A DNA stretch of 64,000 nt from Batillaria attramentaria (lineage: Eukaryota > Mollusca > Gastropoda > Batillariidae). A program made the position numbers and the translations under genes. Positions 22,315 through 33,029 of this stretch are shown one piece after another; the first letter of the stretch is position 1, and the number at the start of each line of letters is the position of its first letter. The stretch covers positions 596,501-660,500 of the forward strand of contig JACVVK020000143.1 in assembly GCA_018292915.2 (NCBI GenBank), in the 5' to 3' direction. Under the pieces are notes generated by a model. It was not told where the DNA came from. It did not search any database and was given only the letters and a program-made list of their open reading frames with translations.

Positions 22315-24422
22315 CCGTGGCAGGTACTGAGAGAATCTGACAACTTCTGGAACTTTCTGACTTCTTCGTTGATCTCAGCGTGCTTCAGCGGCCACCCTTC
22401 GCGCACGTAGCGCATCACTGTAGCTATCACTGGATCTTTGCCTGACTCTTGACGAAGGATGTTGGTGTCGAAAGGTTTGACTTGAAGACTGAGAACTCGG
22501 ATGGCGCACACCATGTCCGTGTCTTCCCCACTCTCCTCCCTGTCAAAGTCGATGTCGTCTCCTGAAGGCAAGCGACTGAGGGCATCTGCATTGCCGTGAT
22601 CTGCAGTTTTCCGGTACTCGATCGTGTAGTCGAACTGGTTCAGCCATAGGGCCCACCGAGCTAGTCTGTTAGCTGCAAGAAGTGGTGTCCCTTTCTTTGG
22701 TCCGAACAGCGCCGTCAGGGGCTTGTGATCAGTCACCAGTATGAACTGTCGTCCGTACAGATACTGGTAGAATTTCCGCAAACCATAGATGATGGCTAGG
22801 GCTTCCTTGTGGATTTGGCTGTAGTTTCTTTCTGCAGCTGTAAGAGTCTTGGACACATTGGCAATTGGGCGCTCGCTTCCATCCGGATAGCGATGAAACA
22901 GTACTGCTCCAATTCCAACGTTGGATGCGTCACAAGCCAGCCCCACAGGCTTATCTGGGTCGAAGTGTACAAGGACTTGATCAGAGGAAAGCACATTCTT
23001 CAGCTGTTCAAAAGCTGCTTGTTCCTCTTCTCCCCACTTCCAGGGACTTGCCTTCTTTGTCAGGCGGTAGAGCGGCTCTGCCATAGTAGCCAGGTTTGGG
23101 ATGAATTTCCCGTAGAATTGTACTGAGCCCAGAAAAGACTTCAAGCTTGAGACATCCGTAGGTGGTGGCATCTTCAAGACTGCCTCGACTTTGGATCCTT
23201 TGGAGATTCCTTCAGCCGATAGAGTGTGTCCAAGGTATTCCACACTGGGTTGAGCAAACAGGCATTTTTCACGACGGCATCTGAGTCCTTTGTCGTTCAG
23301 ACGCGTGAGTAGTCGTTCCAGGTTGCTCAGATGATCTTTGGCATCCTTCCCGCTGGTGAGTATGTCATCTTGGAAGACGGCAACTCCAGGCAGATCACTG
23401 GTCAGATTTTCCATGATCTCCTGAAAATAACCAGGTGCTGACTTGATTCCGAAAGGTAGTCGTTGTTGCAGAAGTACCCCACGGTGAGTGCTGAGGGCTA
23501 GTCTGCGCTGACTTTCTGGTGCCAGCTTGATCTGGTTGTAGGCATCAGCGAGGTCGATCTTTGTGTAACCAAATCCTCCTCCTAGCTTTTGCATCAGTTC
23601 CTCTGGGAGAGGCATTGGGTGACGGTGATCAGCAAGTTGATCGTTGATCCCGACTGAGTAGTCACCACAGATCCGCAGTTTTGGCTTCAGGGCGCCTGTA
23701 CTGTTTGTCTTACGAATTGGAACTACTGGTGTTCCATAGTCGTTGAACTGGACTGGCTTCCAGACTCCTTTGGCGATGCCTTCTTCGTAGCCTTTCGTCA
23801 GGTCATCACGAAGAGCGAAAGGAACCGGCCTTGCCTTGTGAAAAACCGGCTTCGCGTCGGACTTGAACTTTACTTCCAGTTCAAAATCCTTCAGACATCC
23901 CAATTCTTCCTTGAAGAGATCTGGGAACTTGTCGCAGAGAGTGTGGCAATCCTTTTGAAGAGAAGCATAAGTTGTGCTGGAGGTCTTCGGATGCGATTCT
24001 TTTGCACCCTCGCTCTTGACTTGACTCTCTATGCTCTTCAGTCCAAGGGCATTGTCCACTGAAATTCCCAGAGCCTGGATCGCGTTTCGTCCAAGTAGGT
24101 TGAGATCATGGATCTTGGTGACGATGTAGGGAATGGAGCTCTGTTTACCAGTCACTGGGTCCTTAGTCTGGCCCTTGAAGGTGCCCAACACGGGTAGGTC
24201 ATGCTTGCTGGCAGACTCGTACCGATGCGTGACGTCATCCAGCTTCGGTTTTCCCAGTTGTTTCCAGACTGGCACAGAAACAAAATTTCCCGTGGTTGCA
24301 GTGTCCAGCTCCATCGTGAACTGTTGATCCTGGATTGTGACTGGAACGTCCAACCTAGGAGTATCTTGGGGAACTTCGCCGAGGATGGCTTTGACGAGCT
24401 CTGCTTTTGTGATACTTTTCAC
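22287..24422 (-). pseudogene. pol: pol 5' part of element 1: protease, RT, RNase H
   Basis: 711 codons. In order: a retropepsin-like region with a non-canonical active site (ELDTATTGNF, residues about 38-47, DTA in place of DTG); reverse transcriptase with LRICGDYS, FGIKSAPGYFQ and the catalytic FQDD box; and RNase H with ACDASNVGIGAVL and VTDHKPL. The frame ends early through a net one-base change relative to element 2, separating it from integrase. Its first ATG lies inside gag, in the +1 frame with an overlap of 68 nt, so expression would need +1 frameshifting or internal initiation. Confidence 0.92.
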
Positions 24423-25401
24423 TGAAGATTTTGCAGATTGTCGTCCCCCTTGTTGCTGTTGATGCAGTTTTTTTCCTGCAGACAGCCTCCAAATGTCCTA
24501 TCTTCTGACAGAAGTTGCATTTGGAGTCTTTGTAGAAGCAGTCTGTTGCCTTATGAGCCTTTCCACACCTGTAGCACTTTGCTGAATTGCTGGTCGTGGA
24601 GTTAGACTGCTGGTGGTTCTTTGGTTGACCCCCTTTGTTGTTCGCCTTGACTTTGTTGACCGGCCTGGGCTTGGAACCGTAGACAGTTTCCTTGGCCACC
24701 TTTGCCGCGTCTTCAGTCTCTATGGCGATCTTGACAGCCTTGGCAAAATCCAACTCGGTATCCTTGACCTTGAAAAGAGCCTTCAAGACAGCTTCGTTGT
24801 TGACAGAACATATGAATCTCTGCCTAAGAGCTTCATCTTGTGGATCTTGGATCGAAGGAAAGTCACAGGTAGCCGCGTCTTGACGTATACGGGCTGCCAG
24901 CTCCTGGAGTGTTTCGCCTGGCTTCCGTTCCATGTTGCTCCAGAACTTGAAACGTTCTCGCACTATGAACAGTTTTGGGTCAAATTGTTCTTTCATGAAC
25001 TTAACAATTTGGTCCATCGTCAGATCGTTGATGTTCATTCTTGGATTCTGTTGAGCAGCCAGATTTGCCAGTTGCTTGTAGACAGCCGGAGTCTGATTAG
25101 TGAGGAAGACTTGAGCCTTGCGGTCGTCAGGAACGGCGTTGGCTACAAGAAATGTGCAGAACCTTGACCAGTAGTCAGGCCACAGTTCTGAAGTGGAGTC
25201 AAAGGCAGCGAAAGGTGGAATAGCGGCGGTCGAAACAGTCGACGTGTGAGGACGGGTACTTGCGCTGGAATCCCCAGTCGGTGTCTGAACTTGAATCATC
25301 TTCATCAACGCACCCATCTGCTCTCTTTGCTGTTCCATTTGTTCCTTCTGCTGTTCCAATTGCTCTCTAAGCAAATTTATCAGCTCCGCTGTCTCTGCCA
25401 T
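24355..25401 (-). CDS. gag: gag of element 1
   Basis: 348 residues, open from ATG to stop. The N-terminus is a short glutamine/glutamate coiled coil (REQLEQQKEQMEQQREQM). The middle has the retrotransposon gag capsid region, with FKFWSNMERKPGETLQELAA. The C-terminus has two zinc knuckles: CYRCGKAHKATDC (CX2CX3HX4C) and CNFCQKIGHLEAVC (CX2CX4HX4C). It would assemble the particle and bind element RNA. It is intact, whereas gag of element 2 is shifted by a 10-bp deletion. It overlaps pol by 68 nt. Confidence 0.92.
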   Translation of the reverse strand: MAETAELINLLREQLEQQKEQMEQQREQMGALMKMIQVQTPTGDSSASTRPHTSTVSTAAIPPFAAFDSTSELWPDYWSRFCTFLVANAVPDDRKAQVFLTNQTPAVYKQLANLAAQQNPRMNINDLTMDQIVKFMKEQFDPKLFIVRERFKFWSNMERKPGETLQELAARIRQDAATCDFPSIQDPQDEALRQRFICSVNNEAVLKALFKVKDTELDFAKAVKIAIETEDAAKVAKETVYGSKPRPVNKVKANNKGGQPKNHQQSNSTTSNSAKCYRCGKAHKATDCFYKDSKCNFCQKIGHLEAVCRKKTASTATRGTTICKIFSEKYHKSRARQSHPRRSSPRYS

Positions 25402-25509
25402 TGTCAGTCGTCAATTTTCGCTGCTGCAACAGTTGAAGGGGTGCAACTTCTGTAGTTGGAGTTTCTTGAGCACTGGAGAGTACTGTCCCTTCGTAGGTAG
25501 ATCAATGTC

Positions 25510-25529
25510 GAATCCTGTCGGCGACGCCA
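25510..25529 (-). promoter_or_regulatory. Primer-binding site, tRNA-Ser-like
   Basis: On the plus strand this reads as a tRNA 3' end, GAATCCTGTCGGCGACGCCA, eight bases from the LTR edge. The T-arm plus acceptor pattern resembles serine tRNAs. The same 20-mer, inverted, serves element 2 at 59281-59300. Confidence 0.7.
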
Positions 25530-25537
25530 AATATTTC

Positions 25538-25851
25538 TGTTGTATTTTTCTCCTGCTATGTCGCTCTCTCGGTGCACTCGCAGAGAAGACACGGGATACA
25601 ACAGGCTGGAACTCCAATACTTTATTAACAGAAGATGCGCAAGAACAAACTCATGAAAGAGGAAGAACCCAGAACGCTGTGCAGTGCTGCTTATATACTA
25701 ACAGGTCAGATCTAGAACATTCTGTAACATACTGGCAAGTACGGAATCTTTCCAAGGTTACGTAATCTGCTGACGTTACTGCACTCGCATGTTCTGGGAT
25801 GGTCTAGAAATTTCCATCGAAATGCAGTGACTTTTCGCGATCTCTACAACA
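25538..25851 (-). repeat. 5' LTR of element 1
   Basis: 314 bp. On the minus strand it contains TATATAAG and AATAAA motifs placed as promoter and polyadenylation signals. Confidence 0.93.
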
Positions 25852-26149
25852 GATACAAAGAAAAGTTTTAGAAGTACACTTTCCTTAGCCTTACAATCAG
25901 TTTATAAAATATCTTTAAAACTGGCAGTTTAACATGTTAGTAAACTGCTGGTCCCCTCAAAAATATGGCTGTTTCGTCTGCACTCACGGAGCTGACAAAA
26001 GCAGCTACAGCAAATTTTGTCCAGCCTCCGTCGTTCTCAAAATGGTACCAAACCTTCTTTTACTTCACAATCTTTCACTCCATATGCCCCATCCTTTGTT
26101 AGTCACAAAAAGATCACTAGTTTGGCGTTTCACTATAGGGCCCAGAAAG

Positions 26150-26245
26150 TTTTCCGCTCTACTATTACATGCGGGTCTGTGTATGCACGGGGGACAACTC
26201 ATGCAGGCAATAATCTCGAAACAGGCTGTCCTGAGAATGTGCACA
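26150..26245 (-). repeat. Dispersed repeat, copy 2
   Basis: Inverted relative to copy 1 at 16140-16310; the same ordered words with substitutions and a deletion. Confidence 0.6.
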
Positions 26246-27492
26246 TATGATACACAGACTGCGGACATCCTGACGACTACCTCCACCCCCGGCCGGCCTA
26301 CCCCCACCCGGCACGCCACCCCGCAGTCTCAGTTTCGGCCGGCCGCCGCTCTACGTACGGTTTTGACATCAGTACTGACTCAACACGTTGTATAAAATAA
26401 AATAAAAAATGAAAAAAATGATCGGTTATGCTTTGCCAACGCCTCGTCTAACTTGGCTATAATGGCGTTTTTGTACGAGCGTGTAAAGCAAGTCAGTGTC
26501 TGTTTACACTTGTGAATTCAGTGGTGCCCGCGCCACTCAGTGATGTGCCGGTTTCACTCAGTTCGTATTACTGTCAGATCATTGTGAGATCCGTGTTTGC
26601 ATCCGGGTATCGGCTGGCCGTCTTGTATGCACGCGCGGTTGCTAGCCGGCCTGAGTCAGTGGTTGCGATGGCACTGGTATGACAGACAAGTCAGTTGTGC
26701 AAGGTACGTTCAATTTCTGAATTTACACTGAATAGAAACTTGTCTGATGTCTTGCTGCCTCAAGTCAGTTTGTGTTTCAGTGATTTATTACTGAGTCCGA
26801 AGATTTAAAGTTCCGACTGTGCCACTAAGTTTACGTCGGCGTCCCCAGCACCGTGACTCAATGACGCACGCACGTGGGGATAGATCCGGTTCAAGCAGTG
26901 TGTAGATCCACTCTGCTTCCACGTATTCCTATATAGTAAACCGGGCGTCAGACACCACAGTGCTATATATACATTGTCAGTGAGTTGTCTTGTGCAGTTC
27001 CTCCGTTTTTCAAGTTATTCAGCCGTCACGTCAGTGCGTAACACTTGCAGCGTGTTTGTTACACTGAGTCGGTCAGTGGGGGGACGGTGTCAGTCACTGT
27101 CGGCGGGAATGTGAGGGTACCCGGGCCCCGGCCGGGGTGCCGCGGGGGTCACGTCAGTGGGTGGATATCAGTCATACAAAACTGAATTGACTACTGGTAG
27201 ACAGTGTCATTGTTTTCAGTGTCAGTCACGGTGTAGTCAGTAATGATCTCCGTCAGTTCAGTGTTCGCTCTTCACGTATGACGTGTGTAACACTGAACTT
27301 GAAAGCGAGTTTGTCACACAGTCGTCCGTCAGTAACACTGACGTGACGCCGCCAGTCAGCGGATGTGTGTCGGCGCCGCGAGGGAGGGGGCCGGGGGTGG
27401 GTGGAGATTTAAACAATAGCCAGACGTCAGATACCACACTAGTGTCGTTTATTTTGAGTAGTATCTCTGTTGTTTTTTTTTTTTTTTCCCCT

Positions 27493-27563
27493 GGTCACGT
27501 GTCAGTGTAACTTGACAAAGCGAGTTTGTCACAAACTCGCTTTGTCAAGTTACACACGTGACC
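27493..27563. repeat. Perfect palindrome 1
   Basis: Arms GTAACTTGACAAAGCGAGTT+TGT (27507-27529) and its exact complement (27531-27553) are separated by one base. Outer 10-bp arms (GGTCACGTGT / ACACGTGACC) are also complementary, with a 4-nt bulge on the left. Confidence 0.95.
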
Positions 27564-27577
27564 ACACTGACTCTGAC

Positions 27578-27642
27578 CCATCCCCGTACCGGGGGCCGAA
27601 TCGTTAACTAGTGTTAACGATTCGGCCCCCGGTACGGGGATG
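27578..27642. repeat. Perfect palindrome 2
   Basis: A 30-bp arm (27579-27608, starting CATCCCCGTACCGGGGGCCG) and its exact complement (27613-27642) flank a 4-nt TAGT loop. TGACTCTGACCC occurs on both sides (27568-27579 and 27641-27652). Confidence 0.95.
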
Positions 27643-28496
27643 ACTCTGACCCCGTCACTGTCAGCAGATGTGTGTCGGCGGGGGTGGGGTGTGGGGGGTG
27701 GGGGGTGGGTGGAGATTTAAACTGGACTAGCCGGCCGTCAGACGTCAGATACCACACTAATGTCGGCATTTGTTTTGTGTAGTTCAGTCATGTATCTAAC
27801 TTGAGTCTCTTTTTGACTCATCATCATATCAGTATATAACAAAGCAAGTCTGTGTGATCAGTGCGTCTCCGCTGGCAGAAAGCCGGGGGGGGGGGGGGGA
27901 ATGATCAGTTTAAAAACTGACCGGTCATGCAGGGACACTGAGTCAGGCTGGGTAGCTGGGAAAATTTATCATTTCATTTTTCTCAGAAACTACAACTAGC
28001 AGAAAGAGAAACTTGAACTGAAACAATGACAGCACTAAATCAAAATGAGATGAGACTGAGTAAATGCCAGTATCACTTTCAGTGGAAGATTTTGCAACTG
28101 GACAATAGGGCGCTCACTGAATTCCCGCGGTGCTATATGGATTTGCCTAAATCATCAGACAAATCTAAATCAACTGGTGGGCCAAGCTGTAGGTGGACTG
28201 TTTTCACTAGCACCGCGCATTTGGCCGGCTCAAGTGAGGTGTGTCAACGCTCTTGATTGAACTGCCTATACTTGACTGTCTGATGGGACTGTGGTAGCAG
28301 TTATGCAGCACAGCCAGATGACACCTGAGCTCATACCTGCTGCATTATTTCCCAACCTTAGGAAACAGAAAAAAAACTTGAAAACTGATTTTGTCCGTGT
28401 GATATTTAAAATAGGTACTACTGACTAAAATGAAAGCTGGACTAAACTTATCTTCTTGTTTTATATTTGTAATCAGAGTTCAGACTTCTTATACAG

Positions 28497-28812
28497 TATG
28501 GGAGCCAGGGTAGGTGAGGGACTTACAATGCTCGGGTTCCGGCTGAGTTCGAATCCTGGCTGTGGCCGAATATTTCTGCTGGCTTTTTCTCATTGTCCCA
28601 ACAAGAAGGACTGTTTACCAGGAGCATGTCTCATGTATCATTCAGGCATGAGGGTTTTTTTCAGCTCCTAGGCGGCCAGTTTCTGCCATTTTTTGTTTTG
28701 TTTTTTGTTTGTTTTGTTTTCGTTTGCCGCTGAAGAAAATAAAAAGGTTTTCCTCTTTATTGGGGAATGGAAAAACTCATGCCTGAAAAAGACATTAAGT
28801 CTCCAAACCCTC
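28497..28812 (+). mobile_element. tRNA-derived SINE
   Basis: Box B-like GAGTTCGAATCCTGG near 28545 follows a degenerate box A. The tail ends GACATTAAGTCTCCAAACCC, as in the copy at 35917-36095. No ORF. Confidence 0.6.
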
Positions 28813-28865
28813 CCACCCCACCCTCATACAATATCACTGGTGACAAGTGTAACCACATACAGCTA

Positions 28866-28946
28866 AGTATGGTGAAGGGTTAATTTGATGGTGAAGGGTT
28901 AATTTGATGGTGAAGGGTTAATTTGATGGTGAAGGGTTAATTTGAT
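28866..28946. repeat. 19-bp minisatellite x 4
   Basis: ATGGTGAAGGGTTAATTTG is repeated in tandem without visible change. Confidence 0.95.
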
Positions 28947-29626
28947 CTTGTGTTACACTAGCACTCACCACTTATAAATCTCTTTCAACTACACGTGTGT
29001 ACATGTACCATGTCCTTTACTCATGTGGCCTGTGAACATCAGATGATAGAGATCTATACATATCCTCAGTGTAGAGTGGTTTGAGTGTGTCATCCTATGT
29101 ACGCCTGACAAAGGGATGGCACTGGTTCACAGTTTGCACTTGATGTCAGATGGCAGCCAGAGATTGTTTAGTCAATGACATCAGACACGCATCACTGACT
29201 TGCTGGGACTGTTGTTGAAACTGTAGTAACTGCAACAACAAATTAAACTGATGTGACTACACGTACCAGGATGTGTACATACTGCATCTAAAAACGGAAC
29301 AAAAAGTGAAGTAACATATTTGTTGGTTGATTCATTTTTGTGTCAGTTTCCTTTCCTTTTTAGGATTCATGATAAAAAAAGAGAGACTTACATGATAAAA
29401 ACATATTGTTTTCAAGACCTCTCAAGACATCCTTCTACACATGCTGTGTGTAAAGGCCAAACGGCGTACAACTGAAGTAGAGGCAGCATTTTGCAAATCA
29501 TGTACAGAGGGTGAGGCAGCAGCAGCAGTATTGACTGGTACATGTACATATATATATCACATGAATTCACATCTTTCATGATAATTTGTTGTGTGTCTCT
29601 TACCCGTGACATCTCAGAGTGTGTCA

Positions 29627-29635
29627 ATGGCGTGA
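29627..29635 (+). promoter_or_regulatory. Two-codon uORF before the receptor start
   Basis: ATG GCG TGA ends one base before the predicted receptor ATG at 29637. If the leader includes it, ribosomes would have to reinitiate or scan past. A possible acceptor (ATCTCAG, ending 29617) suggests the leader exon begins at 29618. Confidence 0.5.
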
Positions 29636-29636
29636 C

Positions 29637-29718
29637 ATGGATGGACTCCTGTTGTACCTGTGTCTTCTGGGGTGCTTGCAGTCCTCTGTTGTGGCATGGT
29701 TGATGCAGACCAATGGAA
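29637..29718 (+). CDS. Receptor exon 1: signal peptide
   Basis: Encodes MDGLLLYLCLLGCLQSSVVA and a short following stretch, a good signal peptide with predicted cleavage after SSVVA. The donor GTGAGT follows in phase 1. The ATG context is GACATGG. Intron 1 is only 108 bp. Confidence 0.85.
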
Positions 29719-31971
29719 GTGAGTTGTTTTCAGGTTTTTGCATGTGATTTTTTAATTTTTTATTCCATTGATTGGGTGTTGTTGGCTTTTTTGCTGCACC
29801 TCTGTGTATTCTTTTCTTTTTTTCAGAACTGAGTTCTGAACACCGTGTAGTGTATGTGGGAGAAAATATCACTCTACACTGTCACAAGAACAAGAACTTC
29901 GCTGGAGATGTCCGCTTCAAAGCTGGAAATACCTTGGTCCCCATGGAGTATGTGACTGTAGTGAACTCCACATACGCACGTATGGTGAAACCAGCAACAG
30001 CAGATGACCCAATGGAGATCACCTACACATGCAGGGATAATGACACTTTACTCATTGGATCCAAGACAATCAACACAGAATGTAAGTACAGATGTACCAT
30101 GCATTATGGTCGTATTGTAAGACAGAGCTGCGCATGATTTTTAAGTTCACTGGCCCCTGTAGTGTAGTGGTTAGCACTTTTGACCATGGACCGGGAGACC
30201 CAGGTTCAAATCCCAGCTGAGACAAGCGGGATTTTCCTACCTTGGTCGGCTCCTACCCAGAGTGGGTGTGCTATGGGCGATATGGGGAGGCTGTTGCCAC
30301 ACAGCTGAAACTCACCCACTTCTCGAGTTGCAACTTTGGGGGTGCTTCCCTTTGTATGACACGTCTCATGATGTGGATGATTACACGGCCGGCACCGCAG
30401 CTGCCATAGTTCCCGGGCCTGGTTAACACTGGGATATTTATGACAGGAAGCATGGAATGCAGCCCTGTCCTGCAGTCCCAAACCACATGGACCTCCATAG
30501 CATCATCGTACCATCATCCTCATCTCCATCATCATGCATAATGAAAATTGCCCCAGCTTCCGAGCCCTCCGTGGATTCCATCCATGACCTGGAAGGAATA
30601 CAACTATAGCTGGTCAAGAGATGGGGCAGCCAAAATACAACTATAGCTGGTCAAGAGATGGGGCAGCCAAAATACAACTATAGCTGGTCAAGAGATGGGG
30701 CAGCCAAAAAAAAAAAAAAAAAAAAGAAGTCTAAATTCATGCAGTGTTTGTGTTCTATTTTTTTGTGTGCATTTTGTGTAGATGTAGATGATGACATTAC
30801 GTTCAGGATGTTTTTCTATGTAAAGTATATTGGATCTGGAGGACCTTAGCTGCTTGGTTGATATACTGTACAGATCACTTCACAAGTAGCGCACACACTT
30901 CACAGACATACAGACTATTGTAGTTGTAGATAGATCTGTCTTGTTGTCATGATAAAGGAATGTTGGATTTTTCCCTTCAGATCAGCCACAAAAAGTAGAG
31001 AATCTTACGGTGGTGTGGTATGACAGAAGAACAGCCATCTTCTCTTGGGATCTTGGTGTGGACGCTTACAAGTTCCGTCCAGACAATCAGAACCCAATTA
31101 ATCCTGTGACTACCATTACTGCTAGTTACAGTGAGGACAAGTAAGTCAGGATAAGTTTCTTTCTGTAGGTTTCGTAGATTTCCTTTCTGTCTCTGTCTCA
31201 TCGTGTGCAGTGTACATGGATGAAATCGTCAGAGTTAGCAGCAGCAGGATTGTACCTCATCAACGTACAGTATTATTGTATAGGGCTTTTTGTGCACTAG
31301 TAATTACTTGTGCTTGACTTGTGAATTAACATGGTCACAGCTACACCGTGTTGATCAGGCTGAAAAACTCACTGTCATTTAGGTTTGGTTTTATGATGCG
31401 CTGTATATATTGTGTGTTTGGTAATTCAGTTGACAACGATTTTAGATGATAACTTTTTATGGGGCCGCTATCGTATACCTATCATATAGCTATCATATAG
31501 CTATCGTATACCTGTCGTATACCTATCAGATACCTATCGTATACCTATCGAATACCTTATCATATACCTATCGTATACCTATCATATACCTATCGTATAC
31601 CTATCATATACCTATCAAAGAGGACAAGTTGCTCCTGGTCTAGCGATCTAATGTTTATTTCATGACAGTCGGACTTCTCAGTTTCTCCGTTTCTTCTCTG
31701 CATAAGTGAAATTTTCAGGGAAAATGTGAGCTGAAAATCTGTTAAGTATGACAAATATACCTCAGTTAAGCCCCATGTTACAGTGAGGTAAAAGGTAAAC
31801 ACGCTGAGTAATTGATGTGTGTTTGTAAAACTACCATAAGACAGCAAGAAACAATGACGGCAGTGAATGACATCAAAGTAATAATAATAATAATAATAAT
31901 GAATACAGTTTATATAGCGCCTATCTGTTTTCTATGAAACACTCTTTGCGCTCACACACACACGCACACAC

Positions 31972-32020
<49 letters not shown>

Positions 32021-32513
32021 GTATCATTTTAGATGTGTTACTTTTTTTTTTTTAAACTTGTAAGGTTTACACAAAAGCAGTGAAACTGTTTGGTTTCACT
32101 TACGCTGAGAAAAAAAAGAAGAAGAAAAACCAAGAAGCCCGAAATATATATACAGATTTTTGTACAAATAATTTTCTGAAGAATTAATCCGACTATCATT
32201 TCTTTGACATTGTGGGATGGGTTAAAGTCTCTATATACTGTAAGGAGTTCTGAGGGGAAAAACTGCCACTTACAAGCTAGGCTGTAAGGCTGTTTGGCAA
32301 ATGAATAGACGTTCGTTTTGGTCACTGTGACCATTTTCATGACTGTGGCTTGTAATAGAGAAATTTGACTTTCTTGGTCTAACACATCCACACTTGTACT
32401 ACACACCGATCAGAAAAGTCATTAGAAACAGCAACAGTCACCACTGTCTAGTTGACAACCAAGAGTGAGACTTTAAGAAGCAACTACCATACGGTACATG
32501 ATAGAATGCTCAC

Positions 32514-32560
<47 letters not shown>

Positions 32561-32980
32561 CATCAGTGTCACATGGATTGAGTGTCCAGCTGCTGATTAT
32601 CTGTCATCCAACACATCGTGCCGAGTGGACAGCTTTCGGTGGTTGCAGTCGGTGGCAGTGCGTGTTCGTGTCCACATTGTGGGATGGGTTAAAGTCTCTA
32701 TATACTGTAAGGAGTTCTGAGGGGAAAAACTGCCACTTACAAGCTAGGCTGTAAGGCTGTTTGGCAAATGAATAGACGTTCGTTTTGGTCACTGTGACCA
32801 TTTTCATGACTGTGGCTTGTAATAGAGAAATTTGACTTTCTTGGTCTAACACATCCACACTTGTACTACACACCGATCAGAAAAGTCATTAGAAACAGCA
32901 ACAGTCACCACTGTCTAGTTGACAACCAAGAGTGAGACTTTAAGAAGCAACTACCATACGGTACATGATAGAATGCTCAC

Positions 32981-33029
<49 letters not shown>

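Larger units (their letters stand above)
20782..25851 (-). mobile_element. Ty3/gypsy LTR retrotransposon, element 1
   Basis: A full-length 5,070-bp element with 314-bp LTRs on both sides, each bounded by TGTTGTA...TACAACA. The 5-bp target duplication GATAC lies at 20777-20781 and 25852-25856. Order on the minus strand: LTR, primer-binding site, gag, protease-RT-RNase H-integrase, polypurine tract, LTR. There is no envelope gene. I read the two LTRs through and saw no difference, so the insertion is recent. The pol frame is broken once, near 22,305, so this copy is probably not autonomous. Element 2 (58957 onward) is the same family. Confidence 0.93.
25857..29617. other. Spacer upstream of the cytokine receptor
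   Basis: No supported coding exon. Holds a dispersed repeat (26150-26245), repeated GC-rich words around 26930-27770, two perfect palindromes, a G run (27886-27899), a SINE and a 19-bp minisatellite. A non-coding first exon and promoter of the receptor may lie here but cannot be placed. Confidence 0.4.

Noticed and set aside
20782..25851. An envelope gene that would make element 1 an endogenous retrovirus.
   Set aside because: Integrase is followed directly by the polypurine tract and LTR; no room or ORF for env.
30147..30232. A Glu/Val-type tRNA gene.
   Set aside because: Good internal promoter boxes, but no matching acceptor stem, and it continues into a SINE body.
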